DNA from: CAVTWH01 sp963794685 | GTDB taxonomy: Bacteria; Actinomycetota; Actinomycetes; Mycobacteriales; Micromonosporaceae | Reading direction: 5' to 3' | Assembly: GCA_963794685.1 (NCBI GenBank) | Contig: CAWCFK010000020.1 | Coordinates: 337,813 to 401,812, forward strand | Length of the DNA: 64,000 bases | In this document: one piece after another, positions 52,370-60,730 of the stretch | How positions within the stretch are numbered: the first letter of the stretch is position 1 | Layout: each line of letters opens with the position of its first letter | The notes under the pieces: model-generated | What the model was told of the DNA's origin: nothing | Seen by the model: the letters and a program-made list of their open reading frames with translations, nothing else | The model's database searches: none | Program-made: the position numbers and the translations under genes

Positions 52370-53164
52370 CTACAGGTGCAGCCCCGGGCTCAGGCCGACG
52401 GCAATGAGCTGGTCCCGGGTCAGTGGGCAGCCGACGACTCCAGCCGAGTCGAAACAGGAGATGACCACGTTGGTGGCATCCGGCTTGGTCAGGTTGAGCA
52501 GCCCCCTGGCGACGAGTATGGATTCGCCGTCCGGCCCGCGCACCGGCGCATCCCCGTTGGCGACCGCGGCCGCCCGCTCGGCCGCGTCCTCGGCATTGAT
52601 CGGCGGCGCCGACGGGTCGTAGTAGACCGATCTGGAGACGTAGAACCGGATGCTGAAGGTGCCCGCGGGCGAGGTGAGCTGGCCCGACCACTGGTAGCGG
52701 TCGGTGTTGAAGTCGGTCTGGTTGGCGTGCATGCAGGTCGCCGGTGCCGTCGGGCGCACGGTGGCGGATACCCCTTCCCCCCCGTCGGAGCAGCTCAGGT
52801 ACTGCCGGGTCAGGGTGTCCAGGCCGCCGACATCGGGCGCCTGAGCGCGGACTGCCGCCTGGAATGCCGCGAGCAGCCGGGCCGCCGTGGCCACGTCGGG
52901 CGGCGTCGTGGGCGACGGGGTGGCAGCGGGCGTGACACTGACCGGCGTGCCGGCGGGTACCCGTGCCGCGCCGTTGAAACCGGCTGCTGCCAGGCCGCCC
53001 GCCGCGACCGCCGCGACCACGGCCACCGCCACGATCCCGACCCGGGTGGCGCGCCGCCGACGCCGCACCCCGTGCGCCTGCCGGACCAGCTCGTCCAGGT
53101 CGATCCGGCTGACCGGCGCCCGTCCGATGTATTCGTCGATGTACTCGTCGAATTCGGTCCTCAC
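52370..53164 (-). CDS. Single-helix membrane protein partner of the ECF sigma factor
   Basis: A 264-residue protein. A cytoplasmic N-terminus (FDEYIDEYIGRAPVSRIDLDELVRQA, then a basic RRRRRATRV) leads into one membrane helix at about 43-62, with an extracytoplasmic domain rich in T and P at first. Four cysteines in the outer domain could pair. It overlaps the sigma factor stop by four bases. The position and topology fit a membrane anti-sigma factor or sensor, although a zinc-binding anti-sigma motif is not seen. A family name cannot be given. Confidence 0.7.
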   Translation of the reverse strand: MRTEFDEYIDEYIGRAPVSRIDLDELVRQAHGVRRRRRATRVGIVAVAVVAAVAAGGLAAAGFNGAARVPAGTPVSVTPAATPSPTTPPDVATAARLLAAFQAAVRAQAPDVGGLDTLTRQYLSCSDGGEGVSATVRPTAPATCMHANQTDFNTDRYQWSGQLTSPAGTFSIRFYVSRSVYYDPSAPPINAEDAAERAAAVANGDAPVRGPDGESILVARGLLNLTKPDATNVVISCFDSAGVVGCPLTRDQLIAVGLSPGLHL

Positions 53165-53655
53165 GGTCGCACCCCGCCCTCGATGGCCAGCCCCCGCAGC
53201 GCCGCCAGCGCCCGGGCCGATTGACTCTTCACCGTTCCCGTGGAGACCCCCAGCGCCTGTGCCGTCTGCTCCACCGACTGGTCGCAGTAGAAGCGCAGCA
53301 CCAGTACCGCCCGTTGCCGGGGACCGAGCGTACGCAGCAGCGCACCGAGATCCGGCCGGTCAGCCGGGTCGTCATCCCAGACGGGCTGCTCAAGAACGGG
53401 CAGGCCGGTGCGCTCGCGACGCCAGGGCCGGCGATGCTCGTCCAGCCAGGCATTGGCGAGCATGCCGCGCACGTAGGCATCCAGGTGCTCGACCCGGCTG
53501 ATCCGTCGCCACGATACGAACAGCTTGACCAGTACCGTCGACACCAGGTCGTCAGCGGCGTACCAGTCCCCGCAGAGCAGGTACGCCACCCGGCGCAGCT
53601 GCTCCAGCCGGTGCGTCACGTAGTCGCGGCATGCGATGTCCCCGTCCTCGCCCAC
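53161..53655 (-). CDS. SigE-family ECF RNA polymerase sigma factor
   Basis: A 164-residue sigma factor. Region 2 is seen in LEQLRRVAYLLCGDWYAADDLVSTVLVKLFVSW and region 4 in ALLRTLGPRQRAVLVLRFYCDQSVEQTAQALGVSTGTVKSQSARALAALR, with no regions 1 or 3. It matches the SigE-type (SACE-like) ECF group common in actinomycetes. GGAGGGA six bases upstream favours GTG 53655 over the earlier TTG. The membrane protein overlapping its end probably controls it. It lies just downstream of hisF but begins about 100 bases beyond it, so it is likely a separate transcript. Confidence 0.9.
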   Translation of the reverse strand: MGEDGDIACRDYVTHRLEQLRRVAYLLCGDWYAADDLVSTVLVKLFVSWRRISRVEHLDAYVRGMLANAWLDEHRRPWRRERTGLPVLEQPVWDDDPADRPDLGALLRTLGPRQRAVLVLRFYCDQSVEQTAQALGVSTGTVKSQSARALAALRGLAIEGGVRP

Positions 53656-53751
53656 CCGCGCTCCCTCCGTAGTCTCCGGCAACTGAACGGAGCGGAGGGC
53701 CTGGCGGGTTGCACGGGCCGACGGTTACCTCGTCGCCGCGCGGATGCCGAG

Positions 53752-54513
53752 CTAGCGAACGGCTACGCCGTCGCCGCGTAGGGCCTGCTTGACCTCGCCG
53801 ATGGTGACCTCGCCGAAGTGGAAGATGGTGGCCGCGAGCACCGCGTCGGCGCCGGCTGCCACTGCGGGCGGGAAGTCCCCGGCCGCGCCCGCGCCACCGG
53901 AGGCGATCACCGGGATGTCCACCACCGCGCGGACCGCGCGGATCAGCTCCAGGTCGAAGCCGTCCTTGGTGCCGTCGGCGTCCATCGAGTTGAGCAGGAT
54001 CTCGCCCGCCCCGAGGTCGGCCACCCGGGCGGCCCAGGCGACCGCGTCCAGGCCGGCGCTGCGCCGGCCGCCGTGCGTGGTGACCTCGAAGCCACTGCGC
54101 TGCCCGGCTGCCCGGCGGACGTCGAGGGAGAGCACCAGCACCTGGTTGCCGAAGCGTTGGGCGATCTCGGCGACCAACTCGGGCCGGGCGATGGCGGCCG
54201 TGTTCACGCCCACCTTGTCCGCGCCGGCACGCAGCAGGGTGTCCACGTCGGCCACGCTGCGCACACCGCCGCCCACGGTCAGCGGGATGAACACCGACTC
54301 GGCGGTACGGCGCACCACGTCCAGCATCGTGCCCCGGTTGTCCGAGGAGGCGGTGACGTCGAGGAACGTCAGCTCGTCGGCACCGGCCGCGTCGTAGGCG
54401 GCGGCCAGCTCCACCGGGTCACCGGCGTCGCGCAGGTCGACGAAGTTGATCCCCTTCACCACCCGGCCGGCGTCGACGTCCAGGCACGGGATCACCCGCA
54501 CAGCCACGCTCAT
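53752..54513 (-). CDS. hisF: Imidazole glycerol phosphate synthase cyclase subunit
   Basis: Uses ammonia from HisH to close the imidazole ring, giving imidazole glycerol phosphate and AICAR. The 253-residue barrel has VIPCLDVDAGRVVKG with catalytic Asp11, SLDVRRAAG, and LNSMDADGTKDGFDLELI with the second catalytic Asp. Phosphate loops are at IASGGAGAAGDF and ADAVLAATIFH. The ATG overlaps the ridA stop by four bases. It is the last gene of the operon. Confidence 0.95.
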   Translation of the reverse strand: MSVAVRVIPCLDVDAGRVVKGINFVDLRDAGDPVELAAAYDAAGADELTFLDVTASSDNRGTMLDVVRRTAESVFIPLTVGGGVRSVADVDTLLRAGADKVGVNTAAIARPELVAEIAQRFGNQVLVLSLDVRRAAGQRSGFEVTTHGGRRSAGLDAVAWAARVADLGAGEILLNSMDADGTKDGFDLELIRAVRAVVDIPVIASGGAGAAGDFPPAVAAGADAVLAATIFHFGEVTIGEVKQALRGDGVAVR

Positions 54514-55001
54514 AGCGGCTCCCCGCTCGCACGGCTCGCGGAGAGCCGGTCTGAGTTGTCAGTTGGACGCTCGCGCGAGCGCTGGCTCATTGAGTCCACC
54601 TCCGCCGGCGAGTACGCCTCGACTTCGATCTCGAACAGGTGGTCAGGGTGCAGCAGGGCGGCGACCACGACCATGGTGGCGGCCGGCCGGTGTGCGCCGA
54701 AGGCGGCGCCGTGCGCCCGACCCACGGCGTCCGCGTGCGCCCGGTCGGTGACGTACATCCGGGTCCGTACCACGGACTCCGCGCCCACCCCGAGCTGCGC
54801 CAGCGCGGCCAGCGCGATGCCGATGGCGGTCCTCGCCTGGCCGCCCGGATCACCGACGTGGGTGACCACTCCGTCCACAGTGGACGTGCAGCCGGCGGTC
54901 AGCACCAGGTCGCCGGCGCGGACCACCCGGCTGTAGCCGAAGGCGTCCTCCCACGGTCCGCCCGAGCCCAGCCGCAGCACCAGCACCGAGCGGTAGCTCA
55001 T
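54510..55001 (-). CDS. RidA-family protein
   Basis: A 163-residue protein. GYSRVVRAGDLVLTAGCTS, the trimer-forming core LAALAQLGVGAESVVRTRMYVTDRAHADAVGRAHGAAFG and PAATMVVVAALLHPDHLFEIEVEA place it in the RidA/YjgF superfamily. True RidA deaminates reactive 2-aminoacrylate and related imines released by PLP enzymes. The key arginine of active RidA is present within VRTRMYV. It overlaps priA and hisF by four bases on each side. The C-terminal 25 residues are a disordered extension. Confidence 0.85.
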   Translation of the reverse strand: MSYRSVLVLRLGSGGPWEDAFGYSRVVRAGDLVLTAGCTSTVDGVVTHVGDPGGQARTAIGIALAALAQLGVGAESVVRTRMYVTDRAHADAVGRAHGAAFGAHRPAATMVVVAALLHPDHLFEIEVEAYSPAEVDSMSQRSRERPTDNSDRLSASRASGEPL

Positions 55002-55717
55002 TGCGCCAGCACCGCGAGCGCCTGGGCCACCGTGAACGCGCCCGCGTAGAGCGCCTTCCCGGCGATCACGCCCTCCACGCCGACCGACTCCAGGGTGGCC
55101 AGCGCCCGCAGGTCGTCCAGGTTGGAGACTCCCCCGCTGGCGATGACCGGGGCGGTGGTGGCCGCGCAGACGTCGCGCAGCAGGTCGAGGTTGGGGCCGG
55201 TGAGGGTACCGTCGCGGCGGATGTCGGTGACCACGTAGCGGGCGCAGCCGGCCTTGTCGAGGCGGGCCAGCACCTCGAAGAGGTCGCCGCCGTCGCGGGT
55301 CCAGCCGCGAGCGGCCAGCGTGTGCCCGCGCACGTCCAGCCCGATGGCCACCCGGTCGCCGTACTCGCCGACCACCCGGTCACACCACTGCGGGTCCTCC
55401 AGCGCGGCGGTGCCGATGTTCACCCGGGCCGCGCCGGTGGCCAGCGCCGCCCGCAGCGACGCGTCGTCGCGGATACCGCCGGACAGCTCCACCTGCACGT
55501 CCAGCTTGGCCACCACGTCGGCGAGCAGGGCGGCGTTCGAGCCGCGCCCGAAGGCGGCGTCCAGGTCCACCAGGTGTACCCAGTCCGCGCCGTCGTGCTG
55601 CCAGGCCAGCGCCGCCTCCAGCGGATCGCCGTAGCCGGTCTCCGAGCCGGCCGCGCCCTGGACCAGGCGGACCGCCTGGCCATCGGCCACGTCCACGGCG
55701 GGTAGCAGGGTGAGCAT
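54998..55717 (-). CDS. priA: Phosphoribosyl isomerase A (dual HisA/TrpF)
   Basis: Isomerises ProFAR in histidine synthesis. In actinobacteria it usually also isomerises phosphoribosyl anthranilate in tryptophan synthesis. The 239-residue barrel has LLPAVDVADGQAVRLVQG with the catalytic Asp, VELSGGIRDD, GLDVRGHTLAARGWTRDGGDL (the PriA Arg/Trp loop) and VVTDIRRDGTLTGPN with the second Asp. No trpF is found near the trp genes, which supports the dual role. The ATG overlaps the stop of the small membrane gene by one base. Confidence 0.93.
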   Translation of the reverse strand: MLTLLPAVDVADGQAVRLVQGAAGSETGYGDPLEAALAWQHDGADWVHLVDLDAAFGRGSNAALLADVVAKLDVQVELSGGIRDDASLRAALATGAARVNIGTAALEDPQWCDRVVGEYGDRVAIGLDVRGHTLAARGWTRDGGDLFEVLARLDKAGCARYVVTDIRRDGTLTGPNLDLLRDVCAATTAPVIASGGVSNLDDLRALATLESVGVEGVIAGKALYAGAFTVAQALAVLAQ

Positions 55718-56043
55718 CAGGTCCTCCGGTCCAGGGTGAGCACGATCAGTGCGGGCAGCGCCAGCACGACGAGCGCGGTGAGGGCGATCTGCACGCCCAG
55801 GTCGTCGAAGTACCACCAGATGCCGGCCACCACGATGGCGGCGAGCAGGCCGATGGTGATCCGCTCGGAGCGGCTGCGCCGGGCGAAGATCTTGCCGGTA
55901 CGCCGGTCCGGCAGGCGCGGGGTGAGTCGCCGGGCGAGCCGGCGGCGGGTGGTCCGGCGGGCGTCGCGGCGTTCCCGTTGCGCCCGCAGCCGCTGCTGCT
56001 CGGCTTCCCGCACGGCCCGCCGCTGGGCCCGTTCCCGGCTCAC
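55717..56043 (-). CDS. Small basic membrane protein inside the his operon
   Basis: A 108-residue protein. Residues 1-62 are extremely basic (RRAVREAEQQRLRAQRERRDARRTTRRRLARRL) and probably a helix that contacts nucleic acid, ribosomes or acidic lipid. Two hydrophobic helices follow (ITIGLLAAIVVAGIWWYF and VQIALTALVVLALPALIVLTL). It sits 13 bases after hisH and overlaps priA by one base. A membrane gene here is seen in related genomes by my recollection, but no function is assigned. Confidence 0.75.
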   Translation of the reverse strand: MSRERAQRRAVREAEQQRLRAQRERRDARRTTRRRLARRLTPRLPDRRTGKIFARRSRSERITIGLLAAIVVAGIWWYFDDLGVQIALTALVVLALPALIVLTLDRRT

Positions 56044-56056
56044 CGGGGCCTGCGGG

Positions 56057-56668
56057 TCACAGCGTCGCCACCCAGTTGCGCAGCAGCGCCGCGCCGTCGT
56101 CGCCGGACTTCTCCGGGTGGAACTGGGTGGCCCACAACGAGTTCAGCTCCACTGCGGCCACGAACGGCTGGTCGTGCTCGGCGGTGGTGACCAGCCCCTG
56201 GCCGGGGACCGGGGTGGCCGCGTAGGAGTGCACGAAGTAGAACCGCGAGCCGGTCGGCAGTCCGGCGAAGAGCGCGCTGGCGGCCGGTGGGGTGAGGGTG
56301 TTCCACCCCATGTGGGGTACCCGGGCAGCGTGCAGCCGGGTCACCGTGCCGGGGATAAGGCCCAGGCCCTTGGTCACCACGCCGTGCTCCTCGCCGGCCT
56401 CGAACAGCACCTGCATGCCCACGCAGATGCCGAGCACCGGCCGGCCGGCGGCGACCCGGTCGGCGATCACCGGGCCGGCTTCGAGCGCCTCGATCCCGGC
56501 CATGCAGGCGGCGTACGCGCCGACGCCGGGCACCACCAGGCCGTCCGCGTCGGCAGCGGCGGCCAGGTCGGCGGTGACGGTGACGTCGGCGCCGGCACGG
56601 GCCACCGCGCGCTGCGCCGAGCGCAGGTTGCCCGAGCCGTAGTCCAGGATCACCACCCGCGCGCTCAC
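56057..56668 (-). CDS. hisH: Imidazole glycerol phosphate synthase glutaminase subunit
   Basis: A class I glutaminase that feeds ammonia to HisF. The 203-residue protein has VVILDYGSGNLRSAQRAV, GLVVPGVGAYAACM, nucleophile Cys in GICVGMQVLFE, and the His/Glu pair in ATQFHPEKSGDDG. GTG 56668 overlaps the stop of the short frame upstream by four bases. HisF is two genes further on, not adjacent as in many bacteria. Confidence 0.95.
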   Translation of the reverse strand: MSARVVILDYGSGNLRSAQRAVARAGADVTVTADLAAAADADGLVVPGVGAYAACMAGIEALEAGPVIADRVAAGRPVLGICVGMQVLFEAGEEHGVVTKGLGLIPGTVTRLHAARVPHMGWNTLTPPAASALFAGLPTGSRFYFVHSYAATPVPGQGLVTTAEHDQPFVAAVELNSLWATQFHPEKSGDDGAALLRNWVATL

Positions 56669-56817
56669 GAGAAGGTCCCCTTGGGCAGCAGGTAGGCGAG
56701 TCCGGTCAGCAGCGCCAGCACGCCGAAGACGGCGACCACCACGGCCGCCCGCTTGGCGCCCTGCGAGCGCAGTGACCAAGCGCCGCCGAGCAGGATGCCG
56801 CCGGCCGCGCAGAGCAC
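56665..56817 (-). CDS. 50-residue hydrophobic protein between hisB and hisH
   Basis: A short frame from GTG 56817, directly after the hisB stop at 56830, to a TGA overlapping the hisH GTG by four bases. The product is almost all membrane helix: LCAAGGILLGGAWSL, then RSQGAKRA, then VVVAVFGVLALLTGLAYLL and PKGTFS. Translational coupling to hisH makes it credible. No Shine-Dalgarno is clear, so an earlier or later start is possible. No known family. Confidence 0.6.
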   Translation of the reverse strand: MLCAAGGILLGGAWSLRSQGAKRAAVVVAVFGVLALLTGLAYLLPKGTFS

Positions 56818-56829
56818 GACGGCGCAGCA

Positions 56830-57438
56830 CTACAGCACGCCCTTGGTGCTCGGGATGCCGCCGCCGCGCGGGTCCAGCGAGACTGCCTCGCGCAACGCCC
56901 GGGCGAACGCCTTGAACTGCCCCTCCACCACGTGGTGGGCGTCCGGGTGGCCGCCCGGCCGGGCCGCCCGCAGCACCGTGACGTGCAGCGTCATCTTGGC
57001 CGCCTGGCCCAGCGACTCCCACACGTGCCGGGTCATCGAGGTCGGGTACACCGGGCCGATGTAGGGCGCCAGCGGCGGCTCGTCGTGCACCACGTACGGC
57101 CGGCCGGACAGGTCGATGGCGGCCTGCACGAGCACCTCGTCCATCGGGACCACGGCGTCGCCGTACCGGCGGATGCCGCGCTTGTCGCCGAGCGCTTCGG
57201 CCAGCGCGGCGCCCAGCGCCAGGGTGGTGTCCTCGATGGTGTGGTGCGCGTCGATCTCCAGGTCGCCCTCGGTGGCCACCCGCAGGTCGATGCCGCCGTG
57301 CCGGGCGATCTGGTTGAGCATGTGGTCGAAGAAGCCGACGCCGGTGGCGATGTCGCCCACCCCGGTGCCGTCCAGGTCCAACTCGACCAGGACCTTCGTC
57401 TCGGCGGTGGTGCGCTCCACCCGGGCGGTGCGGGCCAT
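56830..57438 (-). CDS. hisB: Imidazoleglycerol-phosphate dehydratase
   Basis: Removes water from imidazole glycerol phosphate to give imidazole acetol phosphate. The 202-residue monofunctional enzyme has GVGFFDHMLNQIARHGG, DAHHTIEDTTLALG, and the second metal site DAHHVVEGQFKAFARAL. The ATG at 57438 overlaps the hisC stop by one base (TGATG), so I prefer it to the ATG 18 bases further upstream. Confidence 0.95.
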   Translation of the reverse strand: MARTARVERTTAETKVLVELDLDGTGVGDIATGVGFFDHMLNQIARHGGIDLRVATEGDLEIDAHHTIEDTTLALGAALAEALGDKRGIRRYGDAVVPMDEVLVQAAIDLSGRPYVVHDEPPLAPYIGPVYPTSMTRHVWESLGQAAKMTLHVTVLRAARPGGHPDAHHVVEGQFKAFARALREAVSLDPRGGGIPSTKGVL

Positions 57439-58529
57439 CAGCTGATCTCCTTGCAAGCGGTCAGGAAGGCGTCGGTCTCCTCGGGGGTACCGGCGGTGAC
57501 GCGCAGCCAGCCGGCCAGACCCACGTCGCGTACCAGCACATCACGGTCCAGCAGCGCCTGCCAGACCGCCCGCTGGTCGCGTACCCCGGCGGCGTCCGCC
57601 GGCACCTGGAAGAGGACGAAGTTGGCGTCACTGTCGGCGACCGCCCAACCGTTGCCGCGCAACGACTCCACGATCCGGTCGCGCTGCGCCTTGATGGCGT
57701 CCACAGTGGACAGCAGCAGGTCGGCGTGGGCGAGCGCGGCACGGGCGGCCGCCTGGGTGAGCGCCGAGAGGTGGTACGGCAGCCGGACCAGTTGCACGGC
57801 GTCCACCACGGCCGGGTCGGCGGCGAGGTAGCCGAGCCGGCCACCGGCGAAGGCGAACGCCTTGCTCATCGTCCGGGTCACCACCAGGCGGGGGTATCCG
57901 GGCAGCAGCTCGATCGCGGTGCGGGTGCCCGGCCGGCGGAACTCGGCGTACGCCTCGTCCACCACCACCATGCCGGGCGCGGCAGCCAACACCGCCTCGA
58001 TCACCTCGAACGGCAGCGCCGTCCCGGTCGGGTTGTTCGGCGAGCAGAGGAACACCAGGTCCGGTTGGTGCTCGGTGACCTGCGCGAGCGCCGAGTCCAC
58101 GGTCAGCGCGAAGTCCTCCCCGCGCAGCCCGTCCACCCAGGTCGAGCCGGTCCCCTTGGCCAGCAACGGGTGCATCGAGTACGCCGGGGTGAAGCCGAGC
58201 ACGGTGCGCCCCGGCCCGGCGAAGACCTGCAGCAGCTGCTGCTGTACCTCGTTGGAGCCGTTCGCCGCCCAGACCTGCGGGTGGGTCAGCCCGGAGCCGA
58301 GGTAGTTCGCGAGGTCCGTACGCAGCGCGACCGCGTCCCGGTCGGGGTAGCGGTTCAGGTCGCGCAGGGCGGCGTCCAGCGCGGCGCTGATCGCGTCCAC
58401 CACCGGCTGCGGCACGGGATAGGAGTTCTCGTTGGTGTTCAGCCGGACGGCCACGTCCAGTTGCGGCGCGCCGTAGGGCGACAGGCCACGCAGCTCGTCA
58501 CGGATCGGCAGATCGGCGGGCGACGTCAT
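57438..58529 (-). CDS. hisC: Histidinol-phosphate aminotransferase
   Basis: PLP enzyme transferring the amino group from glutamate to imidazole acetol phosphate. The 363-residue protein has VRLNTNENSYPVPQPV, AANGSNEVQQQLL, FLCSPNNPTGTALP, VVVDEAYAEF and TRTMSKAFAFAGGRLGY with the PLP lysine, then WLRVTAGTPEET. The ATG overlaps the hisD stop by four bases. Confidence 0.95.
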   Translation of the reverse strand: MTSPADLPIRDELRGLSPYGAPQLDVAVRLNTNENSYPVPQPVVDAISAALDAALRDLNRYPDRDAVALRTDLANYLGSGLTHPQVWAANGSNEVQQQLLQVFAGPGRTVLGFTPAYSMHPLLAKGTGSTWVDGLRGEDFALTVDSALAQVTEHQPDLVFLCSPNNPTGTALPFEVIEAVLAAAPGMVVVDEAYAEFRRPGTRTAIELLPGYPRLVVTRTMSKAFAFAGGRLGYLAADPAVVDAVQLVRLPYHLSALTQAAARAALAHADLLLSTVDAIKAQRDRIVESLRGNGWAVADSDANFVLFQVPADAAGVRDQRAVWQALLDRDVLVRDVGLAGWLRVTAGTPEETDAFLTACKEIS

Positions 58530-59860
58530 GCCGGGAACCGGACGGTGACGGCCTGCCCGTGGGCCGGCAGGTCCTCGGCGCCGGCCAGGGCGACGACGTG
58601 CCCGGCCACGTCCGCGAGCGCCTGCTCCGAGTACTCGATGAGCTGCACGCCGCGCAGGAAGGTCTGCACCGACAGCCCGGACGAGTGCCGGGCACAGCCG
58701 CCGGTGGGCAGCACGTGATTCGACCCGGCGCAGTAGTCGCCCAACGACACCGGCGAGTACGCCCCCACGAAGATCGCCCCGGCGCTGCGTACCCGTTCGG
58801 CAACCGCCCGCGCGTCCCGGGTCTGGATCTCCAGGTGCTCCGCGCCGTAGGCGTCCACGACGGCAAGTCCTTCGTCGACCGAGGAGACCAGCACCACGGC
58901 GCTCTGCGGCCCGGTCAGCGCCGCGGTGATCCGTTCGCTGTGCTTGGTGGCCGCCACCTGCTCGACCAGCTCCGCCTCGACCGCCACCAGCAGCGACTCC
59001 GAGTCGGTGACCAGCACGCTGGCCGCGAGCGGATCGTGCTCGGCCTGGCTGATCAGGTCGGCGGCGACGTGCCGGGGGTCGGCGGTGTCGTCGGCGAGCA
59101 CCGCGATCTCGGTGGGGCCGGCTTCGGCGTCGATCCCGACCACCCCGCGTACCAGCCGCTTCGCGGCGGTCACCCAGACGTTCCCGGGCCCGGTGATCAT
59201 GTCGACCGGCGGGCACCGGTCGCCCTCGGGGGTGTCGTCCCGGTCGGTGCCGTAGGCCAGCATCGCCACCGCCTGGGCGCCGCCGACGGCGTACACCTCG
59301 TCGACGCCGAGCAGCGCGCAGGCCGCCAGGACGTGCTCGTGCGGCAGGCCGGTCTCCTTCTGCGGCGGGCTGGTCACCGCGATCGAGGCGACCCCGGCCA
59401 CCTGCGCGGGCACCACGTTCATCACCACACTGGACGGGTAGACGGCCAGGCCGCCGGGGACGTAGAGGCCGACCCGGGCCACCGGCCGCCAGCGTTGGGT
59501 CACCGAGCCGCCGGGCACCACCTGGATTGTCTCGTCGGTGCGTCGCTGCCCCTCGTGCACCAGCCGGGCCCGGCGGATCGCCTCCAGCAGGGCGTCCCGG
59601 ACCACCGGGTCGAGCTGCTCGCGGGCCTGCGCCAGCGCGTGCGCGGGTACCCGCAGGGTGGCGGGGGCGACGCCGTCGAAGCGCTGGCCGGCGTCGCGGA
59701 CGGCGGCCGCGCCGTGGTCGCGGATCGCTTCGACGGTCGGGCGGACCTGGTCGGTGGCGGTGGAGACGTCCAGGCCGGCCCGGGGCAGCACCAGCCGCCG
59801 GGCGGCGTCGGGGTTGCCGGGGCTGGTCGATGGTCTGCGCAGGTCGATCCGGGTGAGCAC
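58526..59860 (-). CDS. hisD: Histidinol dehydrogenase
   Basis: Final two oxidations from histidinol to histidine with NAD. The 444-residue protein has VAVYPSSVVMNVVPAQVAG, TGPGNVWVTAAKR, IDAEAGPTEIAVLADD and the zinc/catalytic region SLGDYCAGSNHVLPTGGCARHSSGLSVQTF. The start is GTG 59860 with TAGAAT seven bases upstream and no Shine-Dalgarno, so the operon mRNA probably begins at this codon. It is the first gene of the his operon. Confidence 0.95.
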   Translation of the reverse strand: MLTRIDLRRPSTSPGNPDAARRLVLPRAGLDVSTATDQVRPTVEAIRDHGAAAVRDAGQRFDGVAPATLRVPAHALAQAREQLDPVVRDALLEAIRRARLVHEGQRRTDETIQVVPGGSVTQRWRPVARVGLYVPGGLAVYPSSVVMNVVPAQVAGVASIAVTSPPQKETGLPHEHVLAACALLGVDEVYAVGGAQAVAMLAYGTDRDDTPEGDRCPPVDMITGPGNVWVTAAKRLVRGVVGIDAEAGPTEIAVLADDTADPRHVAADLISQAEHDPLAASVLVTDSESLLVAVEAELVEQVAATKHSERITAALTGPQSAVVLVSSVDEGLAVVDAYGAEHLEIQTRDARAVAERVRSAGAIFVGAYSPVSLGDYCAGSNHVLPTGGCARHSSGLSVQTFLRGVQLIEYSEQALADVAGHVVALAGAEDLPAHGQAVTVRFPA

Positions 59861-60029
59861 GGCTGCAATTCTAGGCCGGCCGGTTCTGCGGGCTCGCCGG
59901 GCTTACCACTGGCCGGGATGTGCGTCTCAGTTCTGCTGGTCGTGCTGCTGGTTTGGCCCGGGCCGGGCGGTGTGGCCGGTGATGGGTGGGCGCGGTGTGG
60001 CCGGCGGTGCGGCGGGCTACGCTTCGCGG

Positions 60030-60706
60030 GTGGGTACGCGGCTGGCGCTCTTCCCGCTCGGGACGGTGCTCTTCCCCGGGCTGGTCCTGCCGCTGCACGT
60101 CTTCGAGGAGCGGTACCAGACGCTGGTCCGCGATCTGCGGGAGCTGGACGAGGAGGAGCGCGAGTTCGGGGTGGTCGCGATCGCCCGGGGCTGGGAGGTC
60201 GAGGCCGGGCAGTCCCCGGGGAACCTCCGGTGCTGCACCAGATCGGCTGTACCGCGCAGTTGCAGAAGGTGACCGAGTTGCCGGACGGCGGGTACGACAT
60301 CGTCTCGGTGGGTCGGCGGCGATTCAGCATCCTCAGCGTCGACGACTCGTCCGCGCCGTACCTGATGGCCGAGGTGGAGTGGCTCACCGAGGAGGAGAGC
60401 GCGGCCGGTGAGTTGGACCGGGTGGTTCCCGGGGTCCTCGACCGGTTCCAGCGCTACCTGCGGATGCTGCGCCCGGACACCGCCGGCGAACAGCTCCCGG
60501 ACGACCCGACTGTGCTGTCGCACCTGATCGCCGCGACGATGGTGCTCGACATGGCGGACCGGCAGTCGCTGCTCGCCGCGCCCGGCACCGTCGCCCGGCT
60601 CCGTGCCGAACGGCAGCTGCTCAGCCGCGAACTGGTGCTCCTGGACGAGTTGCGGGCGGTACCGGTCACGCCGGCCGAGTTCTCCGTCGCCACCAGCCCC
60701 AACTGA
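60030..60706 (+). CDS. LON substrate-binding domain protein, one apparent frameshift
   Basis: About 225 residues. LALFPLGTVLFPGLVLPLHVFEERYQTLVRDL is the opening of a LON N-terminal domain, followed by FGVVAIARGWEVEAG. After a break near 60221 it continues PPVLHQIGCTAQLQKVTELPDGGYDIVSVGRRRF, then a helical end. One missing G in a G-run explains the break. There is no ATPase or protease part, as in other stand-alone actinobacterial LON-domain proteins of unknown function. TACGCT six bases before GTG 60030 suggests a leaderless mRNA. Confidence 0.8.
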
Positions 60707-60730
60707 CGAGGTCCGCGCCCGCGCCCAGGC

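Noticed and set aside
58559..60029. Large + strand frame opposite hisD running into the LON gene
   Set aside because: hisD on the complement is complete and conserved; only the part from 60030 on, which carries LON-domain motifs, is real.
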